From an uncultured Alphaproteobacteria bacterium (GTDB lineage Bacteria; Pseudomonadota; Alphaproteobacteria; HIMB59; GCA-002718135), in the NCBI GenBank assembly GCA_902571865.1, contig CACGDO010000001.1, forward strand, positions 332,315-396,314: DNA of 64,000 nt, in the 5' to 3' direction. Within the stretch, counting starts at the first letter, position 1. Each line of letters begins with the position of its first letter. The position numbers and the translations under genes are program-made. The notes beneath the pieces were generated by a model. That model searched no databases and was not told the DNA's origin. It was given only the letters and a program-made list of their open reading frames with translations. Positions 1 to 9,048 of the stretch are shown one piece after another.

Positions 1-378
1 GTGATGAAAGAAAGTGCACATGAGGTTTTAGAAGAATTAAATATGCAAGATGATCCATTGCTTAAAATTGCAATAGAATTAGAAAAAATAGCACTGAAAG
101 ATGAATATTTTATTAGTAAAAAATTATTTCCAAATGTAGACTTCTATTCAGGTATAATTCTTAAAGCATTAGGTTTCCCTACAAGCATGTTTACTGTGTT
201 GTTTGCAATAGGAAGAACTGTGGGATGGATATCACAATGGAAAGAAATGATAGAAGATCCTATTAATAAAATTGGCAGACCTCGTCAATTATACACTGGT
301 TATAAAGCCAGACCATATCAAGTTGAGTCTTCTAGAGAAAAAAAATCAATTTTTAATTGGCTTTGGAAGAAGAATTAA
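1..378 (+). CDS. gltA: citrate synthase, C-terminal part (cut by window start)
   Basis: This is the last 125 codons of a type II (hexameric, Gram-negative) citrate synthase, which condenses oxaloacetate and acetyl-CoA to start the TCA cycle. The reading frame is open from base 1 and its first residues match the interior of the family, so the GTG at base 1 is an internal Val codon, not a start. The PNVDFYSG segment carries the catalytic Asp (residue 47 of the fragment), and GRPRQLYTG is the conserved arginine-containing C-terminal motif. The protein then runs about 25 residues further in a basic tail. The gene ends tail-to-tail inside lpxB, overlapping it by 26 bases. The lpxB-gltA pairing is usual in Alphaproteobacteria. 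Confidence 0.95.
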   Translation: MMKESAHEVLEELNMQDDPLLKIAIELEKIALKDEYFISKKLFPNVDFYSGIILKALGFPTSMFTVLFAIGRTVGWISQWKEMIEDPINKIGRPRQLYTGYKARPYQVESSREKKSIFNWLWKKN

Positions 379-1480
379 GTAACTTATTTATACGGTTAAC
401 ACTCACATCATAAGGACTAAAATCATTAACAATTTCTTTAAGGTACATATTAATTGAGTTAATTTGAGTTTCTTGTTTTTTTCTATCATTAAATAAATTT
501 AGAAAAATATTTAATAACTTTTTTTCATTTAAATTTGAGTTAACAAGTTCCGGAATAATCATTTGGTTACTTATAATATTTATGAGATTTGCATATTTAA
601 CTCTTACAAAATGCTTGATTAAAATTTCTGTGAAATAATTAAGTTTATAGATGACTATTTGAGGAATATTCCTTTTGGCAATTTCTAAAGAGGCAGTACC
701 AGAGCAAGTTATACTTATGTAAACATCTTCATAATATTCATCAAATTTACTCATATCAGTTGAGATTATAGTCTCAGTTTTCCATTGCTTAGAATTTTCT
801 TTAATTAAAGAGACAAGATGAGGCAAAGTTGGAATAAATATTTTATAATTTAGATTATTCTTAGATATATATTTTTCAATATAACTGAAATATTTCATAA
901 GTTTTAATACTTCATTTTGTCTACTACCTGGTAAAAAAGAGAGGTACTTATATTTTCCTTTATTCTCTCTTTTTTTTATATGAAAAATTGGATGCCCAAT
1001 AAAAGTTTTATTTAGATTATCGAAATTGAAATATTTTTTTTCAAAATTAAACAATAAAAAAATTTCATCAAAAATATTTGCAAATTTCCTTGCTCTATAT
1101 GATCTCCACGCCCAAACAGTCGGTGCAACTACATGTATTATTTTATTATTATAATTTGATTTTCTTAATTGGTTTATAAGGTTGTAATTAAAATCTGGTG
1201 AGTCTATAGTTAAAACTAAATCATAATTATTTTTAATAATATAGTTTTTTAATTTTTTTATCATTTTTAAATATTTTGAAATTGAAAGTATTATTTCAAA
1301 AAGCCCTATAGATTTAAATTCTGATAAATCATAAATTTTATTAGAAATATATTTTTCGGATTGTTTGCCACAAACTCCATCAAATTGATATTTATCTATA
1401 TTCATTCTTGATAAAATATTTGAGCAAATATTTTCACCAGATTGTTCAGTACAACAAACAAAAATTTTTATTTTTTTCAA
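353..1480 (-). CDS. lpxB: lipid-A-disaccharide synthase
   Basis: LpxB joins UDP-2,3-diacylglucosamine to lipid X to form the lipid A disaccharide at the inner membrane. At 375 residues it has the normal family length. Visible motifs are the N-terminal SGEN loop (residues 14-17, where most homologues read SGD), IDSPDFN (92-98), APTVWAWR (119-126), GHP (162-164), LPGSRQNEV (183-191) and SGTASLEIA (260-268), all of which fit the GT19 fold. It is the last gene of the lpx run; its start overlaps the end of lpxI by 4 bases, indicating translational coupling. Its 3' end overlaps the end of gltA, leaving no room for a separate terminator. Confidence 0.95.
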   Translation of the reverse strand: MKKIKIFVCCTEQSGENICSNILSRMNIDKYQFDGVCGKQSEKYISNKIYDLSEFKSIGLFEIILSISKYLKMIKKLKNYIIKNNYDLVLTIDSPDFNYNLINQLRKSNYNNKIIHVVAPTVWAWRSYRARKFANIFDEIFLLFNFEKKYFNFDNLNKTFIGHPIFHIKKRENKGKYKYLSFLPGSRQNEVLKLMKYFSYIEKYISKNNLNYKIFIPTLPHLVSLIKENSKQWKTETIISTDMSKFDEYYEDVYISITCSGTASLEIAKRNIPQIVIYKLNYFTEILIKHFVRVKYANLINIISNQMIIPELVNSNLNEKKLLNIFLNLFNDRKKQETQINSINMYLKEIVNDFSPYDVSVNRINKLLNSSSKAN

Positions 1481-2289
1481 TTTAGATCGACTGATGAGAT
1501 AAATAAATTATTTTGACTAGCATAATCAATAATTTTTTTCTTATCCAAAATTAAACACTTATTTTTTTGCAAAAATACACCTTCATAATTATATTTTTTT
1601 AAATTTTTCATTGTATCTAAGCCAATTAATGGAATATCAATTAGATTGCTTTGGTTTTGTTTTGAAAATTTAAACAGTACACCATTATCATCTTTTCTTT
1701 TATATTCTTTACATCTTTTTAACAATTCATCTGTACCTTCTATAGCTTCTAATCCTAAAACTAACTGATTTTGAATTATCATAGCCTGACCAACATCTAA
1801 TTTCTTGTAAATATGATATATTGATTTTGCTTTTTTTAAATTTAGAATTGCATTTTTAGAGGGCTTGATTTTTGTCAAATTTATTTCAGTTGAAAATAAT
1901 TCCTTGCAATATTTGGTCCAATTAAAAAAAATATATCCTTTAGTTTCAAAATATTTTTTCAAGCTCATTAAAAGATTATTGTCACCTTTTTTTTCTAATA
2001 AAAGATTTTTAGCAAGCAACAATGTTGGTAAATCAAAACCTAAATCTTTAATCCCAGGTCTTTTTATACTTCCTGCAAATATTATATGTTTTATTTTATT
2101 TGAATCTAATACTTTAAAGATTTTTTTTACTGATAAAATATCTAAATCTACAACATGATGGTTATTATAAAATTTATTATTTTTATTATTTAAAGATAAA
2201 AATGTAACATCATAATTTTTATTTAATAGTGATTTACCGATATATAGGGGCAAATTACCATCCCCAGCAATTATTCCTATTTTAGTCAT
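1477..2289 (-). CDS. lpxI: UDP-2,3-diacylglucosamine diphosphatase, LpxI type (DUF1009)
   Basis: LpxI hydrolyses UDP-2,3-diacylglucosamine to lipid X; it is the alphaproteobacterial replacement for LpxH. The 270-residue protein shows GDGNLP (9-14), AGSIKRP (72-78), KGDNNLL (101-107) and EAIEGTDELL (181-190), in the expected order. I chose the ATG at 2289 over an in-frame TTG two codons upstream because it gives the normal N-terminus (MTKIGIIAG) and an 8-base overlap with the end of lpxA. The position between lpxA and lpxB is the standard alphaproteobacterial arrangement. Confidence 0.93.
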   Translation of the reverse strand: MTKIGIIAGDGNLPLYIGKSLLNKNYDVTFLSLNNKNNKFYNNHHVVDLDILSVKKIFKVLDSNKIKHIIFAGSIKRPGIKDLGFDLPTLLLAKNLLLEKKGDNNLLMSLKKYFETKGYIFFNWTKYCKELFSTEINLTKIKPSKNAILNLKKAKSIYHIYKKLDVGQAMIIQNQLVLGLEAIEGTDELLKRCKEYKRKDDNGVLFKFSKQNQSNLIDIPLIGLDTMKNLKKYNYEGVFLQKNKCLILDKKKIIDYASQNNLFISSVDLN

Positions 2290-3067
2290 TTTCAAAAGTG
2301 GTAATACCTCTTTTTGAATCTGAGTTCAGAAATTCAATTATTTCCTTAATTTCTAAAATTTCAGAACTTTCAACAAAATTATTTTTAATATTATTTTCAA
2401 TTGTATCATTTTTATCAAAAATTATATTTATAAGATTTTTAATTTCATTGATTGCATTAGATCTTAAACCTTTTCTTTTTAAACCAATAAGGTTTAAGCT
2501 TTTCAAATTTTCTCTTATTCCCGTATACAAACCATATGGAATGATATCTTTTTCAACACCGCTCATACCACCAATCATTGCATATTTTCCTATTCTAACA
2601 AATTGATGAATTGCTGAATTACCTCCTAAAATTGCATTATGATCAATTTCTACATGTCCTGCAAGAGTGGCATTATTGGCTAAAATAACATTTGATTTAA
2701 TAATACAGTCATGTGCTACATGCGCACCTACCATAAATAAACAATTATTAGCTATTATTGTATTTAATCCCCCTCCAGATGTTCCTGGATTTACGGTAAC
2801 ATTTTCTCTAAATTTATTGTTACTTCCAATTTTTAGATACGATTTTTCTTTATTATATTTTAAATCTTGAGGCTCAGAACCAATTGAACAAAATGGATAA
2901 AAAGTATTACTATTTTCTATAGTTGTATCTCCAACGATAGAAACATGAGAAATTAAATTATTATTTTCTCCAATTTTAACCCCATCCCCAATGATACAGA
3001 AAGGACCAATATGTGTTGTTTCATGAATTTCTGCATTTTTTGCAATAACAGCTGAGGGATGAATCAT
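2282..3067 (-). CDS. lpxA: acyl-ACP--UDP-N-acetylglucosamine O-acyltransferase
   Basis: LpxA catalyses the first step of lipid A synthesis, moving a 3-hydroxyacyl chain from ACP to UDP-GlcNAc. The 261-residue protein is a left-handed parallel beta-helix: isoleucine-rich hexapeptide repeats fill residues 1-185 and a helical tail follows. The AHVAHDC motif (115-121) contains the catalytic His at 119. The sequence aligns along its whole length with the 262-residue E. coli enzyme. It lies 60 bases downstream of fabZ, the widest spacing in the lpx cluster, and overlaps lpxI. Confidence 0.96.
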   Translation of the reverse strand: MIHPSAVIAKNAEIHETTHIGPFCIIGDGVKIGENNNLISHVSIVGDTTIENSNTFYPFCSIGSEPQDLKYNKEKSYLKIGSNNKFRENVTVNPGTSGGGLNTIIANNCLFMVGAHVAHDCIIKSNVILANNATLAGHVEIDHNAILGGNSAIHQFVRIGKYAMIGGMSGVEKDIIPYGLYTGIRENLKSLNLIGLKRKGLRSNAINEIKNLINIIFDKNDTIENNIKNNFVESSEILEIKEIIEFLNSDSKRGITTFEND

Positions 3068-3127
3068 TTGTAAAACCTTATTAAATTATGATAATGTAAC
3101 TTAAAATAAATAAAATATTTCTGATTA

Positions 3128-3562
3128 TTACTTATAAGTAATCATAGCAGAAAACTCAGCCTCACTAACTTTAATATTTTCTTTAAAACATGTGCCTTCA
3201 AATTTATATACATCTCTTACACTATTAAGAAACTTTACTTCAAATGATACTTTTTCATTTGGAAGAATTGGTTTTCTAAATTTTGCTTTATTAACACTCA
3301 TAAATAACACTGATTTTTCATCATAATCTCTAAGCTTATAAGATACAACTATACCAGCTGTTTGTGCCATTGCTTCCACAATTATTACACCAGGAACTAT
3401 TGGATTATTTGGGAAATGTCCCTTAAAAAAATACTCATCGTTTGAAAAATATTTTTCAGACTTTCCATGTTCACCTGGTATAATTATTTCGCAAGCATCA
3501 ACAAATAAAAAAGGATTTCTATGTGGTATTAATTTTTTAATTTCTTCGATATCTAATTTCAT
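3128..3562 (-). CDS. fabZ: 3-hydroxyacyl-[acyl-carrier-protein] dehydratase
   Basis: FabZ dehydrates 3-hydroxyacyl-ACP during fatty acid elongation, and so competes with LpxA and LpxD for the same substrate. The 144-residue hot-dog fold protein has GHFP with the catalytic His at 49, and PGVIIVEAMAQ with the catalytic Glu at 63. It overlaps the end of lpxD by 4 bases, so the two are probably translationally coupled. Its place between lpxD and lpxA is the widespread Gram-negative order. Confidence 0.96.
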   Translation of the reverse strand: MKLDIEEIKKLIPHRNPFLFVDACEIIIPGEHGKSEKYFSNDEYFFKGHFPNNPIVPGVIIVEAMAQTAGIVVSYKLRDYDEKSVLFMSVNKAKFRKPILPNEKVSFEVKFLNSVRDVYKFEGTCFKENIKVSEAEFSAMITYK

Positions 3563-4545
3563 TTTTTTAAACTATTTCTTATTACCTCTTTTTTCCATAA
3601 ATTAATATCTTTTGCAGGAAACCCAGCTACAACATTGTTGTCATGAATATTTTTAGTAACCCCACTTTTTGCAGCTATTGTAACATTATCTCCTATTACT
3701 AAGTGCCCTGCTATACCTGCTTGACCGCCAATTTTAACATTATTTCCTATACGAGTACTTCCAGCAATACCAACTTGAGCAGCTATTATAGCGCCATCTC
3801 CTATACTAACATTATGAGCTATTTGTACTAAATTATCAATATTAGATGAATTACCTATAATTGTTGTTTCAAATACAGCTCTGTCTATTGTAGTGTTTGA
3901 GCCAATAGATGTATTTTTACCAATTATTACATTTCCACTGTGATGAATTTTATGTTTGGTTTGCATTTCGAATCCAAAACCAGTACCTCCAATTCTTGCA
4001 CCAGATTGTATAGTGCAATTTTCCATAATAACTGCATTAGAAATAGATACGTTATCTTCAATTACTGTATTTTTATGAACTTTAACATTAGGTCCAATAC
4101 ATGAATTTGATCCAACGTAAACATTTTCATAAATTTCTGTGCTATTTTTAATAATTGAAAAAGGATTTATTTGAACATTTTTATGGATTTTACTTTTTGT
4201 ATTTATGATTGACTTTTCAGAAATAATACCATTTGATTGAAATGATTCATCATTAATCAATTTACTAATTAAAGCCAATGCTAAATAAGGCTCTTTAACA
4301 ATAATTGGTTTACAGGTTAGTGGAAGTAATTTGACAAATTTATCCTCGATTAGGCATGCTTTTGCTTTAATTTTTTTTAGATCATTTAAGTATTTAATAT
4401 TGGTAAAAAAAGATAAATCACCATGTGATGAATTTGTTATGGTTTTAATTCCATTAAAAGTTTCATCATCAGCAATTTTAGAATGTACATTTAAATAATT
4501 TAATTCTAAAATTTCTTTTATTTCTAGGTAGGTAATTTTATTCAA
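3559..4545 (-). CDS. lpxD: UDP-3-O-(3-hydroxyacyl)glucosamine N-acyltransferase
   Basis: LpxD adds the second 3-hydroxyacyl chain in lipid A synthesis. The 328-residue protein has an N-terminal nucleotide-binding domain (about 1-100), then a left-handed beta-helix of hexapeptide repeats and a short C-terminal helix. GGTGFGF (186-192) is the family motif, and the catalytic His sits at 244 in QIAHNV. The gene overlaps the end of the upstream skp-like gene by 8 bases. Confidence 0.96.
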   Translation of the reverse strand: MNKITYLEIKEILELNYLNVHSKIADDETFNGIKTITNSSHGDLSFFTNIKYLNDLKKIKAKACLIEDKFVKLLPLTCKPIIVKEPYLALALISKLINDESFQSNGIISEKSIINTKSKIHKNVQINPFSIIKNSTEIYENVYVGSNSCIGPNVKVHKNTVIEDNVSISNAVIMENCTIQSGARIGGTGFGFEMQTKHKIHHSGNVIIGKNTSIGSNTTIDRAVFETTIIGNSSNIDNLVQIAHNVSIGDGAIIAAQVGIAGSTRIGNNVKIGGQAGIAGHLVIGDNVTIAAKSGVTKNIHDNNVVAGFPAKDINLWKKEVIRNSLKK

Positions 4546-5062
4546 AATCTTTATATTCCAGCTTTAAATTAATATTCTCAAGTTCTATATTCACAGACTC
4601 TGTTATATCTATAGAGTTTGATGCTATTAAATAACTTGTTGAATCTAAAATCAAATCAATATTATTTTTTCTAGCATAATTTTCTAACAATACAATAATT
4701 TCTTTAAGAACTTTTTCTCTCATATTAATAATTTGATTTTGGAAATGAAAATTAAATTCATCTATATATGCGCTATAATCATTTAATTTATTATTATATT
4801 TATCAATTTGTAAATTAATCTCTTCTTGTTTTAAAATCATTTTTGACTCTTCAATTTCAAGTAAAATTTTTTCTAGTTCTTCTTCTTTTTTTTTAATTTT
4901 ATTTAAACGGTCTTGTCTCAAATTTTCTAGTTCATTAACACTTTGTATGTAAGAGGTATTATTATCGATTAATTTTTGAATATTTACAACTACTATTGAT
5001 TGAGCAAATAATTTGAATGAAAATAAATTAATTGAAAAAATAATTAAAAAAATAATTTTCAA
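4538..5062 (-). CDS. skp: Skp/OmpH-family periplasmic chaperone
   Basis: This is a 174-residue secreted protein of the Skp/OmpH family, which holds unfolded outer-membrane proteins on their way to the BAM complex. Residues 1-20 form a signal peptide ending FKLFAQ. After a short conserved strand (SIVVVNIQKLI) comes a long charged alpha-helical hairpin (about 40-125) rich in Glu, Lys and Leu, as expected for the tentacles of the Skp trimer. The C-terminal strand region follows. It sits between bamA and lpxD with 4- and 8-base overlaps, the conserved arrangement for this gene. Confidence 0.88.
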   Translation of the reverse strand: MKIIFLIIFSINLFSFKLFAQSIVVVNIQKLIDNNTSYIQSVNELENLRQDRLNKIKKKEEELEKILLEIEESKMILKQEEINLQIDKYNNKLNDYSAYIDEFNFHFQNQIINMREKVLKEIIVLLENYARKNNIDLILDSTSYLIASNSIDITESVNIELENINLKLEYKDFE

Positions 5063-7326
5063 TCTATATTTCCAACTGAAAATAAAAACATTCTTTTGAT
5101 ATCATAATCTTCATCAATAAGAGGAAAGCCCCATGTGAAACCAATTGGCCCAATTGGAGAGTAATACTTAATACCAAATCCTGCAGATGCTCTTAAACTA
5201 TTGTTACTATTTGTAGGTTTAGTCTTATTATCCCAAATTAATCCATAATCATTAAAGATATTAAAATATATGGGAAAGTTTGTTTGATTAGTAATCTCAT
5301 ATGAATAATCAAATTTTGTAACTGCAATATTATTACCGCCCACATATGATGTTCTTGAATTTCGAGGTCCTGCTCCATAGCTATCAAACCCCCTTAGCCA
5401 TCTTCCTCCAAGAGCAAATTTATCATCTGTTAAAATATCATTATTATTTAATGAAAAAATATTTCCAAATTTGGTTTGAACTGAGAAAATATTACTATTT
5501 TTACTGAAATAATTTTTTATAGTAATGATATTTCTTACATATCCATTACTAGAGCTTGTTGGTGTTTCAATTGTATTATTAAAATTAATATAATTTCCTT
5601 TTTGTGGAATGAAACCTCTATTAACTGTTGAATATCTAATATTATTTTTCAAAAGGTAACTCATATTAGCTCCAGATGATTGTAAAATAGAATTTGAGAC
5701 AGTTGAACTATTTGTAATTTTATAATCCTTTAAAACATATTCAAGATCAACATTATGATAAATTTGTTTATTAATCTTGTACCCTATTCCAATTCCAGAT
5801 GTAAATGTATCAAGCTTATAAGAACTAGCATTTGAGAAATCTTCTTGTCTGTAATTTATATTATAACTTATGTCTGCGTCATTTTCATATGATAATCTAT
5901 CAGTTGTAGTTAATTTAAATTGATTTTTATCTTCTGAAGTATTCACAAGTACATCTAAAGATCTTCCGGTACCATAAAAATTTCTTTCTCTAAGTCCTGT
6001 AACAATTGCAAATCCATCCAAAGTTCCTACAGATACACCTGCATTAAATGAACCTGTTTGTTTTTCTTCTACTTCAATAATCAAATCAACTGTATTGTTA
6101 TCAATAATTTCTTCTTTTATTTTTACAGTTTCAAATAAATCTAAAGATATTAATTTATCTCTAATATCTTCTAGTTGATTTTGATAAATTGCATCTCCTT
6201 CTACAATTTCAAGCTCTCTTCTAATTACATAATCAAATGTTCTATAATTACCAACTATATTTATTTGATTAGTGTATTTAGGCGTGATATTTAAAATCTT
6301 AAATATTATATCAACTTTATTTCCTTCTACTTTATCCAATGATTTTATTTCAAAAAATCTTATATCGTTTTCAATTATTATTTTAGAAATATCATTCTTT
6401 AGTTCATTAATTTTATCTATCGAAAAATTTACATCTTCAATTAAAATAGCATTACTTCTGTTTTGAAGTAATTCTAAAATATTATTATTTAAAATTTTAT
6501 CTTCATCATCTATTATTATTGATGACAATTCATAAATATCACCCTCAATTACATCAAAGTAAATATTAACTTTATTAGATTCTAAATATTCAATTTTAGA
6601 CTGTACTTTAATATCTAAAAAACCATTATTTTTGTAAAAATTTGATATTATAAAAACATCTCTTTCTACAATTGAAGGTTTAAAATTATTATTAGCAAAA
6701 ATATTTGAAATTGATTTTGTTTTAGATTTAATAATTTCTTTAATTTCATCAGATAAAATGTAATCATTTCCAGAAATAATAATTTTGTTTATTTTTGTTA
6801 AACTTCCCTCATCAAAATTAAAGTAAATATCGACAGTATTTGTTTCTTTATATAGCTTATCTCTATATTCAATTTTTACATTATTGAAACCATAAGATTC
6901 ATAAACTTTTTTTGTTTCACTTATGAATAATTCAATAGAATTTTCAGTATAGTTATTAAGATTAATTTCAGAGGCAATTATTTCTAAATCTTCATCTTTA
7001 ATTCTTTCGTTATTTTTAAAGAATAATTTGTTTATTCGGGGAAATTCTATAACATTAATAGTATATGTATTATCTTTAAATTTAATACTTACATCCGAAA
7101 ATAAATTTGAGTCGTTCAGTGTCTTTATTATTTCGTTGCTATAATCTTCGTTTAGATTTTTAGGTAAATCTTTTAATAAAGAAATAATTACTTCATTGTC
7201 TGTATATTGATTGCCATTTATTTCATAATAAATTTCATTAGAAAAAACAGATATAGAAAACAGAATAAATATAATACTAAAAATTAAAGTTTTTAATGCT
7301 CTGTAACTTTTTCTCAATCTCTTCAT
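5059..7326 (-). CDS. bamA: outer membrane protein assembly factor BamA
   Basis: BamA is the central pore of the machinery that inserts beta-barrel proteins into the outer membrane. The 755-residue protein has a signal peptide (1-29, with a basic n-region and a Leu/Ile/Phe core), about five POTRA domains (roughly 30-430), then a 16-strand barrel. The LRGF motif of barrel loop 6 is at 644-647. The last residues are FSVGNID, so the usual C-terminal aromatic is replaced by Asp. No later in-frame Met would preserve the signal peptide, so the start at 7326 stands and the gene overlaps the end of dxr by 50 bases. The rseP gene usually found between them is absent. Confidence 0.95.
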   Translation of the reverse strand: MKRLRKSYRALKTLIFSIIFILFSISVFSNEIYYEINGNQYTDNEVIISLLKDLPKNLNEDYSNEIIKTLNDSNLFSDVSIKFKDNTYTINVIEFPRINKLFFKNNERIKDEDLEIIASEINLNNYTENSIELFISETKKVYESYGFNNVKIEYRDKLYKETNTVDIYFNFDEGSLTKINKIIISGNDYILSDEIKEIIKSKTKSISNIFANNNFKPSIVERDVFIISNFYKNNGFLDIKVQSKIEYLESNKVNIYFDVIEGDIYELSSIIIDDEDKILNNNILELLQNRSNAILIEDVNFSIDKINELKNDISKIIIENDIRFFEIKSLDKVEGNKVDIIFKILNITPKYTNQINIVGNYRTFDYVIRRELEIVEGDAIYQNQLEDIRDKLISLDLFETVKIKEEIIDNNTVDLIIEVEEKQTGSFNAGVSVGTLDGFAIVTGLRERNFYGTGRSLDVLVNTSEDKNQFKLTTTDRLSYENDADISYNINYRQEDFSNASSYKLDTFTSGIGIGYKINKQIYHNVDLEYVLKDYKITNSSTVSNSILQSSGANMSYLLKNNIRYSTVNRGFIPQKGNYINFNNTIETPTSSSNGYVRNIITIKNYFSKNSNIFSVQTKFGNIFSLNNNDILTDDKFALGGRWLRGFDSYGAGPRNSRTSYVGGNNIAVTKFDYSYEITNQTNFPIYFNIFNDYGLIWDNKTKPTNSNNSLRASAGFGIKYYSPIGPIGFTWGFPLIDEDYDIKRMFLFSVGNID

Positions 7327-8428
7327 GATAATGTACTATATCTTTAATATTGTTTACCGAAGAATACAAATTTAAAGATGTTACTTTTTGAATTATTTTG
7401 AATATATCTGTATATTTAATTAATTTATTTTTATAGAGATTTACTGCGTATTCGTTTCCAATATTAAATTTTATCAAATTTTGTGGTTTTTCTTTATTAA
7501 GTTTATTGAAAAATTTGTAAATTGGAAAATTATAATGTTTTACATTTGTAAAAGTTAATTTTGAATAATCTTTTATAAATAAATGTTTGTTATTTTCTGA
7601 GTATTGATACCTTGATTTTTTTAAAAAGTTTAAAATTGGAATTTTCATATCATTTTTAAATAAATTAAATTGTGTAATATAATTTTCATACTCAACTGCT
7701 GAGTGAACAATGGCTTCAGGATGAATAAGAATTTTCATTTTATTAAAAGGAATATCAAATAAATAATGGGCTTCTATCAATTCAAGGCATTTATTAACTA
7801 ATGTTGCAGAGTCGATACTATTTTTATATCCCATTTTCCACTTTGGATGATTTATAGCTTCTGAAAATTTGATATTTTTTAAAGTATTAAATCTTTTATT
7901 ATAAAAAGGACCTCCTGATGCAGTTAGAATAATATTTTTAATGTTTTTTGAGATATTAACTTTTTCAAAATACTCAAAAAGTGAAAAATGCTCTGAGTCA
8001 AGCGGGTAGATATTTGTTTTTTTGAAATAATTTTTTTTTTTAAATATATGTCCTGCTGAAACGATAGCTTCTTTACTAACTATACCTAAATTATCAGTAT
8101 TTTCAATTATATGCTCAAGAAAATATAATGATTTATAGCCAGATATTGCCAAAATGCTTAAATTAGATTTAGTACTTAATAGATAACTTAAGAGTTCATC
8201 ATAGTCTAATAGCTTAGTATGATTAATTTTGTTTTTAAATTTTAAAAATTTTTTATGATCATAAAGAAAAGCATATTTTGGTTTATATTTTATGATTTGT
8301 GATTTTAATAATTCTGAATTTGATTTAGCACAAAGTAAATTAACTTTGATATTTGGAAAATTACTATCAATTAATTCAAGAGTTTTTCTTCCTATGATAC
8401 CAGTACTTCCAAAAATATTTATTTTCAT
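7277..8428 (-). CDS. dxr: 1-deoxy-D-xylulose-5-phosphate reductoisomerase
   Basis: Dxr converts DXP to MEP using NADPH, the committed step of the non-mevalonate isoprenoid pathway. The 383-residue protein has the NADPH loop GSTGIIG (7-13), the metal-binding DSEH (Asp144, Glu146), TASGGPF (169-175) and NKCLELIEA with the third metal ligand at Glu216. HPKWKMG (194-200) and HPEAIVHS complete the family pattern. The residue after DSEH is Phe where most enzymes have Ser. It overlaps cdsA by 4 bases upstream and bamA by 50 bases downstream. Confidence 0.95.
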   Translation of the reverse strand: MKINIFGSTGIIGRKTLELIDSNFPNIKVNLLCAKSNSELLKSQIIKYKPKYAFLYDHKKFLKFKNKINHTKLLDYDELLSYLLSTKSNLSILAISGYKSLYFLEHIIENTDNLGIVSKEAIVSAGHIFKKKNYFKKTNIYPLDSEHFSLFEYFEKVNISKNIKNIILTASGGPFYNKRFNTLKNIKFSEAINHPKWKMGYKNSIDSATLVNKCLELIEAHYLFDIPFNKMKILIHPEAIVHSAVEYENYITQFNLFKNDMKIPILNFLKKSRYQYSENNKHLFIKDYSKLTFTNVKHYNFPIYKFFNKLNKEKPQNLIKFNIGNEYAVNLYKNKLIKYTDIFKIIQKVTSLNLYSSVNNIKDIVHYHEEIEKKLQSIKNFNF

Positions 8429-9048
8429 ATTATATATTTAGTAGATATAGAATAAAAAATAATTGCAAATAGAAAACTATCAAATCTATCAAATACACCT
8501 CCATGACCTGGAATTAATCCACTAGAGTTTTTCAAAATATTTTTTCTTTTAAAATAAGATTCTAAAATATCACCTATAAAAGCAAATAAAATAATTAAAA
8601 TTATAATTAAAATTGAAAATATATTTATTGGTAATTTAAAAAAATATAAGTTTAGTATACTAAATAATAAAGAAAATGAGAAACCGCCTACTAATCCTTC
8701 TATAGTTTTGTTTGGACTTATAGATATCAATTTATTTTTACCAAAAGATTTTCCAATTAAATAAGAAAAAATATCAAAAATAATTACAGTAAAAATAAAA
8801 AGATTAAATGTAATGAAATTTTTATTATTAAAGTCAATGTTGATGAAGAATACCATTGAAATTATTGTATAAATCAAAGGTAATATTCTATATTTTTTAA
8901 AATAAATTAATATTTCATAAATAATTAATAAATAAATTACTGATATTAAATAAGGAACATAATTGAAGTTAATAGTGGATATAACTACGTAGAGTATTAT
9001 AAAAAATATTGAAAAAATTAACCTTAAAAAAAAATTCTTATAATCCAT
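8425..9048 (-). CDS. cdsA: phosphatidate cytidylyltransferase, short form
   Basis: CdsA makes CDP-diacylglycerol from phosphatidate and CTP for phospholipid synthesis. The protein is only 207 residues against about 260-285 in most bacteria, with the shortening on the N-terminal side, but it is still highly hydrophobic. The C-terminal signature is present: GDILESYFKRKN (159-170) then SGLIPGHGGVFDRFDS (176-191), including acidic residues Asp160, Asp187 and Asp190. In the signature the usual Lys-Asp pair reads Lys173-Asn174. It lies between uppS (11-base overlap) and dxr (4-base overlap), its standard alphaproteobacterial position. Confidence 0.9.
   Translation of the reverse strand: MDYKNFFLRLIFSIFFIILYVVISTINFNYVPYLISVIYLLIIYEILIYFKKYRILPLIYTIISMVFFINIDFNNKNFITFNLFIFTVIIFDIFSYLIGKSFGKNKLISISPNKTIEGLVGGFSFSLLFSILNLYFFKLPINIFSILIIILIILFAFIGDILESYFKRKNILKNSSGLIPGHGGVFDRFDSFLFAIIFYSISTKYII

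Noticed and set aside
1-378. A complete 125-residue gene starting at base 1
   Set aside because: The residues align with the inside of citrate synthase, so it is the 3' part of gltA cut by the window.
1865-2158. Antisense reading frame inside lpxI, and many similar frames elsewhere (for example 30332-30520, 14897-15148, 38220-38558)
   Set aside because: They lie wholly within well-supported genes on the opposite strand, show no family motif, and have the composition expected of reverse-strand shadows.
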